Positions 55,799 to 64,000 of a stretch of DNA of 64,000 nucleotides are shown piece by piece; position 1 is the first letter of the stretch, and every line of letters starts with the position of its first letter. The position numbers and the translations under genes were made by a program. The notes under the pieces are model-generated. The model saw only the letters and a list, made by a program, of their open reading frames with translations, did not search any database and was not told the DNA's origin. This DNA is from Pseudomonas parafulva. GTDB taxonomy: Bacteria; Pseudomonadota; Gammaproteobacteria; Pseudomonadales; Pseudomonadaceae. The stretch lies in contig NZ_CP019952.1 in assembly GCF_002021815.1 (NCBI RefSeq), positions 4,247,001 through 4,311,000 on the forward strand. Reading direction: 5' to 3'.

Positions 55799-55865
55799 TG
55801 TAGTTTTACTACTGTGCCTGTCGCGCAAAAGCATGAAATGCGAAAGCAAATGTAGTAAAACTACA
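55799..55865. promoter_or_regulatory. Twin GntR-type palindromes upstream of aceE
   Basis: TGTAGTTTTACTACT (55799-55813, 14 of 15 symmetric) and TGTAGTAAAACTACA (55851-55865, perfect) share the pattern TGTAGT-N3-ACTACA, spaced 52 bases start to start (about five helix turns). TNGT-N3-ACNA is the general FadR-subfamily GntR site, so a PdhR-like regulator is likely. The remainder of 55592-55975 shows no gene. Confidence 0.65.
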
Positions 55866-55975
55866 CGGCGCCGGACGAAGATCCCGGTAATCCAAGAATT
55901 CACGACGTCTGCCCATAAGGCCAGTCGCAATCTCAGGCAATCGATTCTGGTTGCCTTTCCGCCCTGGAGCAAGCC

Positions 55976-58621
55976 ATGCAAGACCTCGATCCAATCGAAA
56001 CCCAGGAATGGCTGGATGCCCTGGAGTCGGTCCTCGACAAAGAAGGCGAAGACCGCGCTCATTACCTGATGACCCGTATGGGCGAGCTGGCCACCCGCAG
56101 TGGCTCCCAGCTGCCATATGCGATCACCACGCCATACCGCAACACCATCCCTGTCACCCACGAAGCACGCATGCCTGGCGACCTGTTCATGGAACGCCGC
56201 ATTCGCTCGATGGTGCGTTGGAACGCCCTGGCCATGGTCGTGCGCACCAACCTGAAAGACTCGGACCTGGGCGGACACATCTCCAGCTTCGCCTCCAGCG
56301 CCACCCTGTACGACATCGGCTTCAACTACTTCTTCCAGGCGCCGACCGAAGAACACGGCGGCGACCTGATCTTCTTCCAGGGCCACGCCTCGCCGGGCAT
56401 CTACGCCCGCGCCTTCATGGAAGGCCGCATCAGCGAAGAGCAGATGAACAACTTCCGCCAGGAAGTCGATGGCAACGGCCTGTCCTCGTACCCACACCCT
56501 TGGCTGATGCCTGACTTCTGGCAGTTCCCGACCGTTTCGATGGGCCTGGGCCCAATCCAGGCCATCTACCAGGCACGCTTCATGAAGTACCTGGAAGCCC
56601 GTGGGTTCATTCCGGCAGGCAAGCAGAAAGTCTGGTGCTTCATGGGCGACGGTGAGTGCGACGAGCCCGAATCCCTGGGCGCAATCGCCCTGGCCGGCCG
56701 CGAGAAGCTGGACAACCTGATCTTCGTCATCAACTGCAACCTGCAGCGCCTCGACGGCCCGGTTCGCGGCAACGGCAAGATCATCCAGGAACTCGAGGGC
56801 GTGTTCCGCGGCGGTGGCTGGAACGTCAACAAAGTGGTCTGGGGTCGCTTCTGGGATCCGCTGCTGGCCAAGGACACCAACGGTGCCCTGCAACGCCGTA
56901 TGGACGAAGTCATCGACGGCGAGTACCAGAACTACAAGGCCAAAGACGGCGCTTACGTGCGTGAGCACTTCTTCAACACCCCAGAGCTCAAGGCCATGGT
57001 CGAAGACCTGTCCGACGACGAGATCTGGAAGCTCAACCGTGGCGGCCACGACCCGTACAAGGTCTATGCGGCCTACCACCAGGCGGTCAACCACAAGGAC
57101 CAGCCTACCGTCATCCTGGCCAAGACCATCAAGGGTTACGGTACCGGTGCCGGCGAAGCCAAGAACACCGCGCACAACACCAAGAAGGTCGATGTCGACA
57201 GCCTGCGTCACTTCCGTGACCGCTTCGATATTCCCGTCAAGGATGCGGACCTGGAGAACCTGCCGTTCTACAAGCCCGAAGAAGGTTCTGCCGAGGCCCG
57301 TTACCTGGCCGAGCGCCGTGCAGCCCTGGGCGGCTTCGTGCCTCAGCGTCGCGCCAAGAGCTTCAGCGTGCCGACCCCGCCTCTGGAAACCCTCAAGGCG
57401 ATCCTGGACGGCTCGGGCGACCGCGAAATTTCCACTACCATGGCGTTCGTGCGCATCCTGGCGCAGTTGGTCAAGGACAAGGAAATCGGTCAGCGCATCG
57501 TCCCGATCATTCCTGACGAAGCCCGCACCTTCGGCATGGAAGGCATGTTCCGCCAGCTGGGCATCTACTCGTCGGTTGGCCAGCTCTACGAGCCGGTCGA
57601 CAAGGACCAGGTGATGTTCTACCGCGAGGACAAGAAAGGTCAGATCCTCGAAGAAGGCATCAACGAAGCCGGCGCCATGTCGTCGTTCATCGCTGCCGGT
57701 ACTTCCTACAGCTGCCACAACCAGCCTATGCTGCCGTTCTACATCTTCTACTCGATGTTCGGCTTCCAGCGTATCGGCGACCTGGCCTGGGCCGCTGGCG
57801 ACAGCCGTACCCGTGGCTTCCTGATCGGCGGCACCGCCGGCCGTACCACGCTCAACGGCGAAGGCCTGCAGCACGAGGACGGTCACAGCCACATGATGGC
57901 CGGTACCATCCCGAACTGCCGCACCTATGATCCGACCTACGGCTACGAGCTGGCGGTGATCATCCAAGACGGCATGAAGAAGATGACCGAAGAACAACAG
58001 GACATCTTCTACTACATCACCGTGATGAACGAGTCTTACCAGCAGCCAGCCATTCCGGCCGGTGCCGAGGAAGGCATCATCAAGGGTATGTACCTGCTCG
58101 AGGAAGACACTCGCGAAGCCGCACACCACGTGCAGCTGATGGGTTCGGGCACCATCCTGCGCGAAGTGCGCGAAGCGGCGAAGATTCTGCGTGAAGAGTT
58201 CAACGTCGGTGCCGACGTGTGGAGCGTCACCAGCTTCAACGAACTGCGTCGCGACGGCCTGGCCGTGGAACGTGCCAACCGCCTCAAGCCTGGCCAGAAG
58301 CCACAGCAGACCTACGTCGAGCAGTGCCTGAGCGGCCGCAAGGGGCCAGTCATCGCTTCCACCGACTACATGAAGCTGTTCGCCGAGCAGATCCGCCAGT
58401 GGGTGCCGAGCAAAGAGTTCAAGGTCCTGGGTACCGACGGTTACGGTCGCAGCGACAGCCGCAAGAAGCTGCGTCACTTCTTCGAAGTAGACCGTCACTT
58501 CGTGGTACTGGCTGCCCTGGAAGCGCTGGCTGACCGTGGCGAGATCGAACCCAAGGTTGTGGCTGACGCCATCGTCAAGTTCGGCATCGACCCGGACAAG
58601 CGCAACCCATTGGACTGCTGA
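55976..58621 (+). CDS. aceE: Pyruvate dehydrogenase E1 component
   Basis: The thiamine-diphosphate E1 of the homodimeric type (881 aa, normal). The TPP motif is [20 protein letters not shown] ... NLIFVIN (starting near residue 225). [20 protein letters not shown] begins the protein, with a GGAGC ribosome site. Conserved [15 protein letters not shown] and [10 protein letters not shown] sequence blocks are also present. aceF follows after 13 bases. Confidence 0.97.
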   Translation: MQDLDPIETQEWLDALESVLDKEGEDRAHYLMTRMGELATRSGSQLPYAITTPYRNTIPVTHEARMPGDLFMERRIRSMVRWNALAMVVRTNLKDSDLGGHISSFASSATLYDIGFNYFFQAPTEEHGGDLIFFQGHASPGIYARAFMEGRISEEQMNNFRQEVDGNGLSSYPHPWLMPDFWQFPTVSMGLGPIQAIYQARFMKYLEARGFIPAGKQKVWCFMGDGECDEPESLGAIALAGREKLDNLIFVINCNLQRLDGPVRGNGKIIQELEGVFRGGGWNVNKVVWGRFWDPLLAKDTNGALQRRMDEVIDGEYQNYKAKDGAYVREHFFNTPELKAMVEDLSDDEIWKLNRGGHDPYKVYAAYHQAVNHKDQPTVILAKTIKGYGTGAGEAKNTAHNTKKVDVDSLRHFRDRFDIPVKDADLENLPFYKPEEGSAEARYLAERRAALGGFVPQRRAKSFSVPTPPLETLKAILDGSGDREISTTMAFVRILAQLVKDKEIGQRIVPIIPDEARTFGMEGMFRQLGIYSSVGQLYEPVDKDQVMFYREDKKGQILEEGINEAGAMSSFIAAGTSYSCHNQPMLPFYIFYSMFGFQRIGDLAWAAGDSRTRGFLIGGTAGRTTLNGEGLQHEDGHSHMMAGTIPNCRTYDPTYGYELAVIIQDGMKKMTEEQQDIFYYITVMNESYQQPAIPAGAEEGIIKGMYLLEEDTREAAHHVQLMGSGTILREVREAAKILREEFNVGADVWSVTSFNELRRDGLAVERANRLKPGQKPQQTYVEQCLSGRKGPVIASTDYMKLFAEQIRQWVPSKEFKVLGTDGYGRSDSRKKLRHFFEVDRHFVVLAALEALADRGEIEPKVVADAIVKFGIDPDKRNPLDC

Positions 58622-58634
58622 GGAGTATTTTTAA

Positions 58635-60284
58635 GTGAGCGAACTCATTCGCGTACCTGACATCGGCAGCGGTGAAGGTGAAATCATCGAGCTGTTCGTC
58701 AAGGTCGGTGACCGTATCGAGGCTGACCAAAGCCTGCTGACCCTGGAGTCCGACAAGGCCTCCATGGAGATTCCGGCGCCAAAGGCCGGCATCGTCAAGG
58801 AACTGAAAGTCAAGCTGGGTGATCGCCTGAAAGAAGGCGACGAACTCCTGGTTCTGGAAGCCGAGGGTGCCGCTGATGCGGCCCCTGAGGCACCTGCGGC
58901 CGAACAGAAGCCAGCGCAGGCCGAAGCGGCCGCACCGGCACCTGCTGCCGAGGCCGCGCCAGCATCCGCTGCCGCTCCGGCTGCCGCTAGCGTGCAGGAC
59001 ATCCACGTGCCGGACATTGGCTCGTCGGGTAAGGCCAAGATCATCGAAGTGCTGGTCAAGGCAGGCGATACCGTCGAAGCCGATCAGTCGCTGATCACCC
59101 TGGAGTCCGACAAGGCCTCCATGGAAATCCCTTCGCCTGCCGCTGGCGTGGTCAAGGAAGTCATTGCCAAGCTTGATGACGAAGTGGGCACCGGCGACCT
59201 GATCCTCAAGCTGGAAATTGCAGGTGCAGCGCCTGCCCCAGCGCAGGCTCCAGCCGCCGCTGCACCGGCCAAGACCGAAGCCGCACCCGCCGCTGCCCCT
59301 GCCGCTGCTGCCCCGGCTGCCGCTGCGCCTGCGCCAGCCGCAACCGCCCCGGCTGCCGGCAACAACGCCAAGGTGCATGCCGGCCCAGCCGTGCGTCAGC
59401 TGGCCCGTGAGTTCGGCGTAGAACTCGGTGCCGTGGCAGCGACCGGCCCACACGGCCGCATCCTGAAAGAAGACGTGCAGGTTTACGTCAAGGCCATGAT
59501 GCAGAAGGCCAAGGAAGCGCCGGCAGCTGCCGGTGCAACCGGCGGCGCTGGCATTCCGCCAATTCCGGTAGTCGATTTCAGCAAGTTCGGTGAAGTCGAA
59601 GAAGTGGCCATGACCCGCCTGATGCAGGTCGGTGCTGCCAACCTGCACCGCAGCTGGCTGAACGTGCCGCACGTGACCCAGTTCGACTCCGCTGACATCA
59701 CTGAGCTCGAAGCCTTCCGCGTTGCCCAGAAAGCCGTCGCAGAAAAGGCCGGCGTCAAGCTGACCGTCCTGCCGCTGCTGCTCAAGGCCTGCGCCTTCCT
59801 GCTCAAGGAACTGCCAGACTTCAACAGCTCGCTGGCACCAAGCGGCAAAGCAGTCATCCGCAAGAAATACGTGCACATCGGTTTTGCCGTGGACACGCCT
59901 GACGGCCTGCTGGTACCGGTAATCAAGAACGTCGACCAGAAGAGCCTGCTGCAGCTGGCTGCCGAAGCGGCTGCGCTGGCCGAGAAGGCGCGCACCAAGA
60001 AACTGTCGGCGGACGAGATGCAGGGCGCCTGCTTCACCATCTCCAGCCTTGGTCACATTGGCGGCACCGGCTTCACGCCGATCGTCAACGCCCCCGAGGT
60101 GGCCATCCTGGGCGTCTCCAAGGCGACCATGCAGCCTGTCTGGGACGGCAAGGCCTTCCAGCCCAAGCTGATGCTGCCGCTGTCGCTGTCGTACGATCAC
60201 CGTGTGATCAACGGCGCCGCCGCTGCGCGCTTCACCAAGCGTCTGGGCGATGTGCTGGGCGATATCCGCACCATGCTGCTGTAA
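58635..60284 (+). CDS. aceF: Pyruvate dehydrogenase E2 (dihydrolipoyl acetyltransferase)
   Basis: The core E2 of pyruvate dehydrogenase, 549 aa, starting at GTG with GAGGAG upstream. There are two lipoyl domains, each with the lipoylated Lys in ESDKASMEIP (near residues 39 and 157), joined by long Ala-Pro linkers. An E1/E3-binding domain (HAGPAVRQLAREFGVELGAV) and the acetyltransferase domain follow. The active site is SYDHRVING, with Asn where E. coli has Asp; the same Asn is known in Azotobacter E2. Confidence 0.97.
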   Translation: MSELIRVPDIGSGEGEIIELFVKVGDRIEADQSLLTLESDKASMEIPAPKAGIVKELKVKLGDRLKEGDELLVLEAEGAADAAPEAPAAEQKPAQAEAAAPAPAAEAAPASAAAPAAASVQDIHVPDIGSSGKAKIIEVLVKAGDTVEADQSLITLESDKASMEIPSPAAGVVKEVIAKLDDEVGTGDLILKLEIAGAAPAPAQAPAAAAPAKTEAAPAAAPAAAAPAAAAPAPAATAPAAGNNAKVHAGPAVRQLAREFGVELGAVAATGPHGRILKEDVQVYVKAMMQKAKEAPAAAGATGGAGIPPIPVVDFSKFGEVEEVAMTRLMQVGAANLHRSWLNVPHVTQFDSADITELEAFRVAQKAVAEKAGVKLTVLPLLLKACAFLLKELPDFNSSLAPSGKAVIRKKYVHIGFAVDTPDGLLVPVIKNVDQKSLLQLAAEAAALAEKARTKKLSADEMQGACFTISSLGHIGGTGFTPIVNAPEVAILGVSKATMQPVWDGKAFQPKLMLPLSLSYDHRVINGAAAARFTKRLGDVLGDIRTMLL

Positions 60285-60293
60285 GGCAGCGCA

Positions 60294-60325
60294 CTGCCCC
60301 TCCTGGTGAGGGGCAGCTTCTTTTT
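60294..60325 (+). terminator. First aceEF terminator
   Basis: CTGCCCCTC, loop CTGGT, GAGGGGCAG, then CTTCTTTTT. It begins 10 bases after the aceF stop. Confidence 0.92.
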
Positions 60326-60349
60326 CGAGCTGCCACGCTCGTACCTCAA

Positions 60350-60375
60350 CCCCGTCGATTGACGGGGCTTTTTTT
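60350..60375 (+). terminator. Second, tandem aceEF terminator
   Basis: CCCCGTC, loop GATT, GACGGGG, then CTTTTTTT. It backs up the first terminator. The rest of the 323-base gap to 60607 shows no gene. Confidence 0.92.
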
Positions 60376-60607
60376 GCCTGGAGCAAAGTAGGCGCTGAGC
60401 GGGAACAGGATGGCCCCGGCGTACGGCCGCGTTGCCGAGCATCGCTGCAAACCCGCACTGAACAGCCGTCCTACAGATTCCGTGGTGTCGGCCGATAACC
60501 CTGTTACAGCTTCGTACATGGCCGCTTGCCAGCTATAGGGACATGATGCAACCTTGCCAGATTCGACGCGGTCCAACGGGCGCGTTCCCTCTTCAAGCGA
60601 GTCTTCG

Positions 60608-63295
60608 ATGAAAAGCCAACCCGATGCTGGCAACCGTGTGACGGGCGAGGTCGTCACGCAGTTACCCGTGCCCTCGCGGTTGGGCATGCTGCGCTTTGAA
60701 AGGCTCAACGAAGCCAGTTGGTCGCTGCTCTACCTGGACCCAGCCTGCGAGCGCCAGTTCGGCGTTCATGCCAGTGACCTTTGCGCGCTGGTCGATGCCC
60801 CTTACGCCAGCCTCATGGAACCCGAGGCCCGCTACCGACTTCATGACGACATCCAGCTGCAACTGTCGCAACGCGGCTATTACCGCGTGCGCTACACCCT
60901 GCACACGCCAGGCGCCTGCGTGCGCATGCTGGAGGTCGGCGAAGTTTTCAAACAGCATGCCCGCCAGTTGTTATGTGGTTACCTGAGCGTACTCGACGAT
61001 CACCCGGAAGACACGGGCGAGACCGCCAGTGACCTGGAATCACGCAACAACCGCCTGCAGTTGGCCCTGCAACTGAACCAGCGTGCCCAGCGTGAGCAGC
61101 TCGAGCACCTGGAGCGCGTGCGCAGCCAGCAGGACCTCATCCTGCGCCTGGCCCGTCAACGCTACAGCGCCGAGAACTCGTTGCTCGAAGCCGCCGAACT
61201 GATCACCCGTAGCGCTTGTGAGATCTACAAGATCGACTGCGCCGGTATCTGGCACTTGGAAGGCCAACGGCTTGAGCCGATCACCGCCTGGTACAGCGAC
61301 GTGCAAGCGCACCGCCAGCCCGAAGCCATCGATGCCAGCCGTTTCCCGGATTACCTCGAGGCCCTGCATGCCAGCCGTGCGATCGACGCGCACAACGCCG
61401 GGCACGATCCCCGTACACGTGCATTAATGCAGAGCCTGGGGCCTGGCAACAAGGCGATGCTCGATGCCAGCATCCGCGTCGACGGACAGGTGGTGGGCGT
61501 CTTGTGCCTGGAGCAGGCCGGCCAGCCACGCGCCTGGCAGTCCGATGAGATCGCCTTTGCCGGTGAGCTGGCCGACCAGTTCGCCCAGGTCATCACCAAC
61601 CACAACCGCCGTGCGGCGGCCAGTGCGCTGCACCTGTTCCAACGCGCCGTGGAGCAGAGCGCCAGTGCCTTCCTGCTGGTGAACCGGGATGGGCAGGTTG
61701 AGTATGTGAACCCGAGCTTCACTGCCATCACCCAATACAGCACCGAGGAAGTGCAAGGGCGTCACCTGGGTGAATTGCCCGCCCTGGAGAACCTCAACGA
61801 GTTGCTGTTCGACTCGCCTTCGAGCCTGGCCATGGGTAACAGCTGGCAGGGCGAATTCAAGAGCCGGCGCAAGAACCTGGAGCCCTACTGGGGGCAGCTG
61901 TCGATTTCCAAGGTGTATGGTGACAACCGCGAGCTGACCCACTACATCGGCATCTACGAAGATGTCACCCAGAGCAAGCTTGCGCAGCAGCGCATCGAGC
62001 GGCTGGCCTACACTGACAACCTGACCAACCTGGGTAACCGTCCGGCGTTCATCCGCAGCCTGGACGAATGCTTCGCCCGGGATGTGCAGAATCCGATGTG
62101 CCTGCTGCTGGTGGACATCGACAACTTCAAGCGCATCAACGACAGCCTGGGCCATCATACGGGCGACAAGTTGCTTATCAGCCTGGCCAGGCGCCTGCGC
62201 AACAGCCTGCATGCCGGCGGCATCCTGGCCCGATTTGCCAGCAACGAGTTTGCCGTGTTGCTCGACGACACCAGCCTGGAGGCCGGCCAGGGGGTTGCCC
62301 AACAACTGTTGCGCACCCTCGACAAACCAATGTTCGTCGACAACCAGCTGATCAATGTCACTGCATCGGTGGGCCTGGCCAGCGCTCCCCAGCATGGTGC
62401 CGACCCCACCAGCCTGATGAAAAACGCCGGGTTGGCACTGCACAAGGCCAAGGCCAACGGCAAGCACCAGGTGCAGGTATTCACTGAGGTCCTCAACGCC
62501 GAAGCCAGCTACAAACTGTTCGTCGAGAACAACCTGCGCCGCGCATTGACCCAGAACGAGCTGGAGGTGTTCTATCAGCCCAAGCTGTGCCTGCGCAGCG
62601 GCCGGCTGCTGGGCTTGGAAGCCCTGCTGCGCTGGAACCATCCCGAACGGGGCATGATCCGCCCTGACCAGTTCATCAGCGTGGCCGAAGAAACCGGTCT
62701 GATCATTCCCATCGGCAAATGGGTGGTGCGCCAGTCGTGCCGCATGAGCAACGATCTGCGTGCAGCAGGGCTTGGCAACCTGCACGTTGCGATCAACCTG
62801 TCGCCCAAGCAGTTTTCCGACCCTGATCTGGTCGCCTCGATCAGTAGCATCATCGGGGAAGAAGGCTTGCCTGCGCACCAACTGGAGCTGGAGCTGACCG
62901 AAGGGTTGCTGCTCGAAGCCAGTGAAGACACCCATCGGCAACTCGACGAGCTCAAGGCATTGGGTCTGACCCTGGCCATGGATGACTTCGGCACCGGTTA
63001 CTCCTCGCTGAGCTACCTGAAGAAGTTTCCGATCGACATTCTCAAGATCGACCGCAGCTTCATCAAGGACATCCCCGACAACCAGGACGACATGGAAATC
63101 ACCTCGGCGGTGATCGCCATGGCCCACAACCTCAAGCTGAAGGTGGTGGCCGAGGGCATTGAAACTCCTGCGCAGCTGGGTTTCCTGCGTCGACACCGGT
63201 GTGACATCGGGCAGGGCTATCTGTTTGACCGGCCTATCCCGGGGCGAGAGCTGGCAGAGCGCCTGCAACGCTACCCGCGAGGCCCAGCCGCCTGA
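60608..63295 (+). CDS. GAF-PAS-GGDEF-EAL protein, likely c-di-GMP phosphodiesterase
   Basis: An 895-aa cytoplasmic signalling protein: an N-terminal PAS-like region (about 25-130), GAF (about 180-330), PAS (about 340-450), GGDEF (about 460-620) and EAL (about 650-885). The GGDEF site reads [10 protein letters not shown], so the cyclase half is degenerate and probably only binds GTP. The EAL half keeps its catalytic residues: [32 protein letters not shown] and AEGIET. The ATG at 60608 is preferred over an in-frame TTG 18 codons upstream. Confidence 0.88.
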   Translation: MKSQPDAGNRVTGEVVTQLPVPSRLGMLRFERLNEASWSLLYLDPACERQFGVHASDLCALVDAPYASLMEPEARYRLHDDIQLQLSQRGYYRVRYTLHTPGACVRMLEVGEVFKQHARQLLCGYLSVLDDHPEDTGETASDLESRNNRLQLALQLNQRAQREQLEHLERVRSQQDLILRLARQRYSAENSLLEAAELITRSACEIYKIDCAGIWHLEGQRLEPITAWYSDVQAHRQPEAIDASRFPDYLEALHASRAIDAHNAGHDPRTRALMQSLGPGNKAMLDASIRVDGQVVGVLCLEQAGQPRAWQSDEIAFAGELADQFAQVITNHNRRAAASALHLFQRAVEQSASAFLLVNRDGQVEYVNPSFTAITQYSTEEVQGRHLGELPALENLNELLFDSPSSLAMGNSWQGEFKSRRKNLEPYWGQLSISKVYGDNRELTHYIGIYEDVTQSKLAQQRIERLAYTDNLTNLGNRPAFIRSLDECFARDVQNPMCLLLVDIDNFKRINDSLGHHTGDKLLISLARRLRNSLHAGGILARFASNEFAVLLDDTSLEAGQGVAQQLLRTLDKPMFVDNQLINVTASVGLASAPQHGADPTSLMKNAGLALHKAKANGKHQVQVFTEVLNAEASYKLFVENNLRRALTQNELEVFYQPKLCLRSGRLLGLEALLRWNHPERGMIRPDQFISVAEETGLIIPIGKWVVRQSCRMSNDLRAAGLGNLHVAINLSPKQFSDPDLVASISSIIGEEGLPAHQLELELTEGLLLEASEDTHRQLDELKALGLTLAMDDFGTGYSSLSYLKKFPIDILKIDRSFIKDIPDNQDDMEITSAVIAMAHNLKLKVVAEGIETPAQLGFLRRHRCDIGQGYLFDRPIPGRELAERLQRYPRGPAA

Positions 63296-63446
63296 CAGCA
63301 GCGCAAACCTCGGGCACACTAGAAACCATTCGGGCTGCATCGCAGGCTGGTCCGTCCTCACAGATCGCGCAGGTCATGTGATCGGGAACGGACTTGGCGG
63401 CGATGGCCCTGACGCTATCCAACTGAATAGACACAGAGGAACGGCC

Positions 63447-64000
63447 ATGGTCCTGCGTTCGGAAATACTGGTGAACAAAAATGTCATGCCTACTGCGGAG
63501 CAGGCCCTGCCCGGCCGCGAAACGCCGATGAGCCTGCCCGAGTTCCACTACGTGTTCAAGGAGACGCCGCTGCTTGGGCCATTCTTCGAGGACGTGGATT
63601 TCGCGATTTTCGGCCTGGGGTGTTTCTGGGGCGCGGAACGCCGATTCTGGCAGCGTGAGGGGGTGGTCAGTACCGTTGTGGGTTATGCCGGCGGCTTTAC
63701 GCCGAACCCTACCTACGAAGAGGTCTGCTCAGGCCTGACCGGGCACACCGAAGTGGTGCTGGTGGTCTTCGACAAGAGCAAAGTGAGCTACGGTGAACTG
63801 CTGACCATGTTCTGGGAACTGCACAACCCGACCCAGGGCATGCGCCAGGGCAACGATGTCGGCACGCAGTACCGCTCGGCCATCTACTGCACCAGCCCCG
63901 AACAGTTGGAACAAGCCAAGGCCAGCCGCGACGCTTTCCAGGCCGAACTGAGCAAGGCTGGCTTCGGCGAAATCACCACTGAAATCGACCAGGCACCGAC
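63447..64000 (+). CDS. msrA: Peptide methionine sulfoxide reductase A (partial)
   Basis: Reduces the S-form of methionine sulfoxide in proteins. The active-site motif is [13 protein letters not shown] with Cys59, followed by [25 protein letters not shown] and [20 protein letters not shown]. An AGAGGA ribosome site precedes the ATG. 184 codons are visible; the C terminus lies beyond the right edge. Confidence 0.95.
   Translation, partial: MVLRSEILVNKNVMPTAEQALPGRETPMSLPEFHYVFKETPLLGPFFEDVDFAIFGLGCFWGAERRFWQREGVVSTVVGYAGGFTPNPTYEEVCSGLTGHTEVVLVVFDKSKVSYGELLTMFWELHNPTQGMRQGNDVGTQYRSAIYCTSPEQLEQAKASRDAFQAELSKAGFGEITTEIDQAP

Noticed and set aside
55721..58498. 925-codon minus-strand frame opposite aceE
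   Set aside because: A product of GC-rich codon bias; aceE on the other strand is unambiguous.
58575..60458. 627-codon minus-strand frame opposite aceF
   Set aside because: Low-complexity mirror of the Ala-Pro linkers of aceF.
61424..63361. 645-codon minus-strand frame
   Set aside because: Antisense shadow of the GGDEF/EAL gene.
1..64000. CRISPR arrays, insertion sequences, rRNA genes
   Set aside because: No regular spacer-repeat arrays, transposase genes or rRNA sequences were seen.

Overview
The window is chromosomal DNA from a Pseudomonas of the putida group. Lysine-catabolic davBA, a pqqF-A-B-C-D-E cluster, the bioBFHCD operon, waaF-waaC-waaG-waaP, glnE, aceEF and msrA occur in the gene order I remember from P. 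putida KT2440. There is no ilvE between waaF and glnE, unlike my memory of P. aeruginosa. All calls come from reading the sequence; no database search was run.

Positions 1-6519 look like the right end of an integrated, decaying genomic island. At the left edge is a minus-strand conjugation cluster: virB5, a small membrane protein, an eexN-type lipoprotein, and virB6 running off the edge. A divergent mobC-like gene carries a one-base frameshift and no relaxase follows it. Next come an intact tRNA-Phe with its own promoter and an AT-richer type II restriction-modification cassette (methyltransferase facing a controller-endonuclease pair). The island ends in the 3' part of a tRNA-Met(CAT) gene at 6474-6519, as expected for integration into tRNA-Met. 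A decayed second copy of the same tRNA-end-plus-terminator module lies at about 7755, so a TPR gene sits between two tRNA-end scars. A 63-base near-perfect palindrome follows at 7884-7946.

From 8.1 to 18.9 kb: an Lrp/AsnC regulator, davB and davA (lysine to 5-aminovalerate), then PQQ synthesis (pqqF protease, 23-residue PqqA precursor, pqqBCDE) ending with an overlapping S9 peptidase. From 18.9 to 27.6 kb: a Pmp3-family membrane peptide, a class III aminotransferase homologue lacking its PLP lysine, a LysR regulator, two paralogous acyl-CoA dehydrogenases (one with a PsrA-type operator upstream), a membrane GGDEF protein and a small rod-like protein.

From 27.7 to 36.7 kb: the tightly overlapping biotin operon bioB-F-H-C-D with a BirA-type operator shared with divergent comF, then a ModE-family regulator, srkA, rarD and a GcvR-like ACT protein. 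From 37.1 to 45.6 kb: glcB, a response regulator, a cNMP/CBS/nucleotidyltransferase protein coupled to a DnaQ-like exonuclease, and a large dermonecrotic-toxin-like (DUF6543-type) gene. From 45.5 to 52.5 kb: a minus-strand LPS core operon (waaF, waaC, waaG, waaP and three more sugar-kinase-fold genes, the last with two kinase domains). From 52.7 to 64 kb: glnE, then aceE-aceF preceded by two matching GntR-type palindromes, a GGDEF/EAL protein with a degenerate GGDEF site, and the start of msrA.
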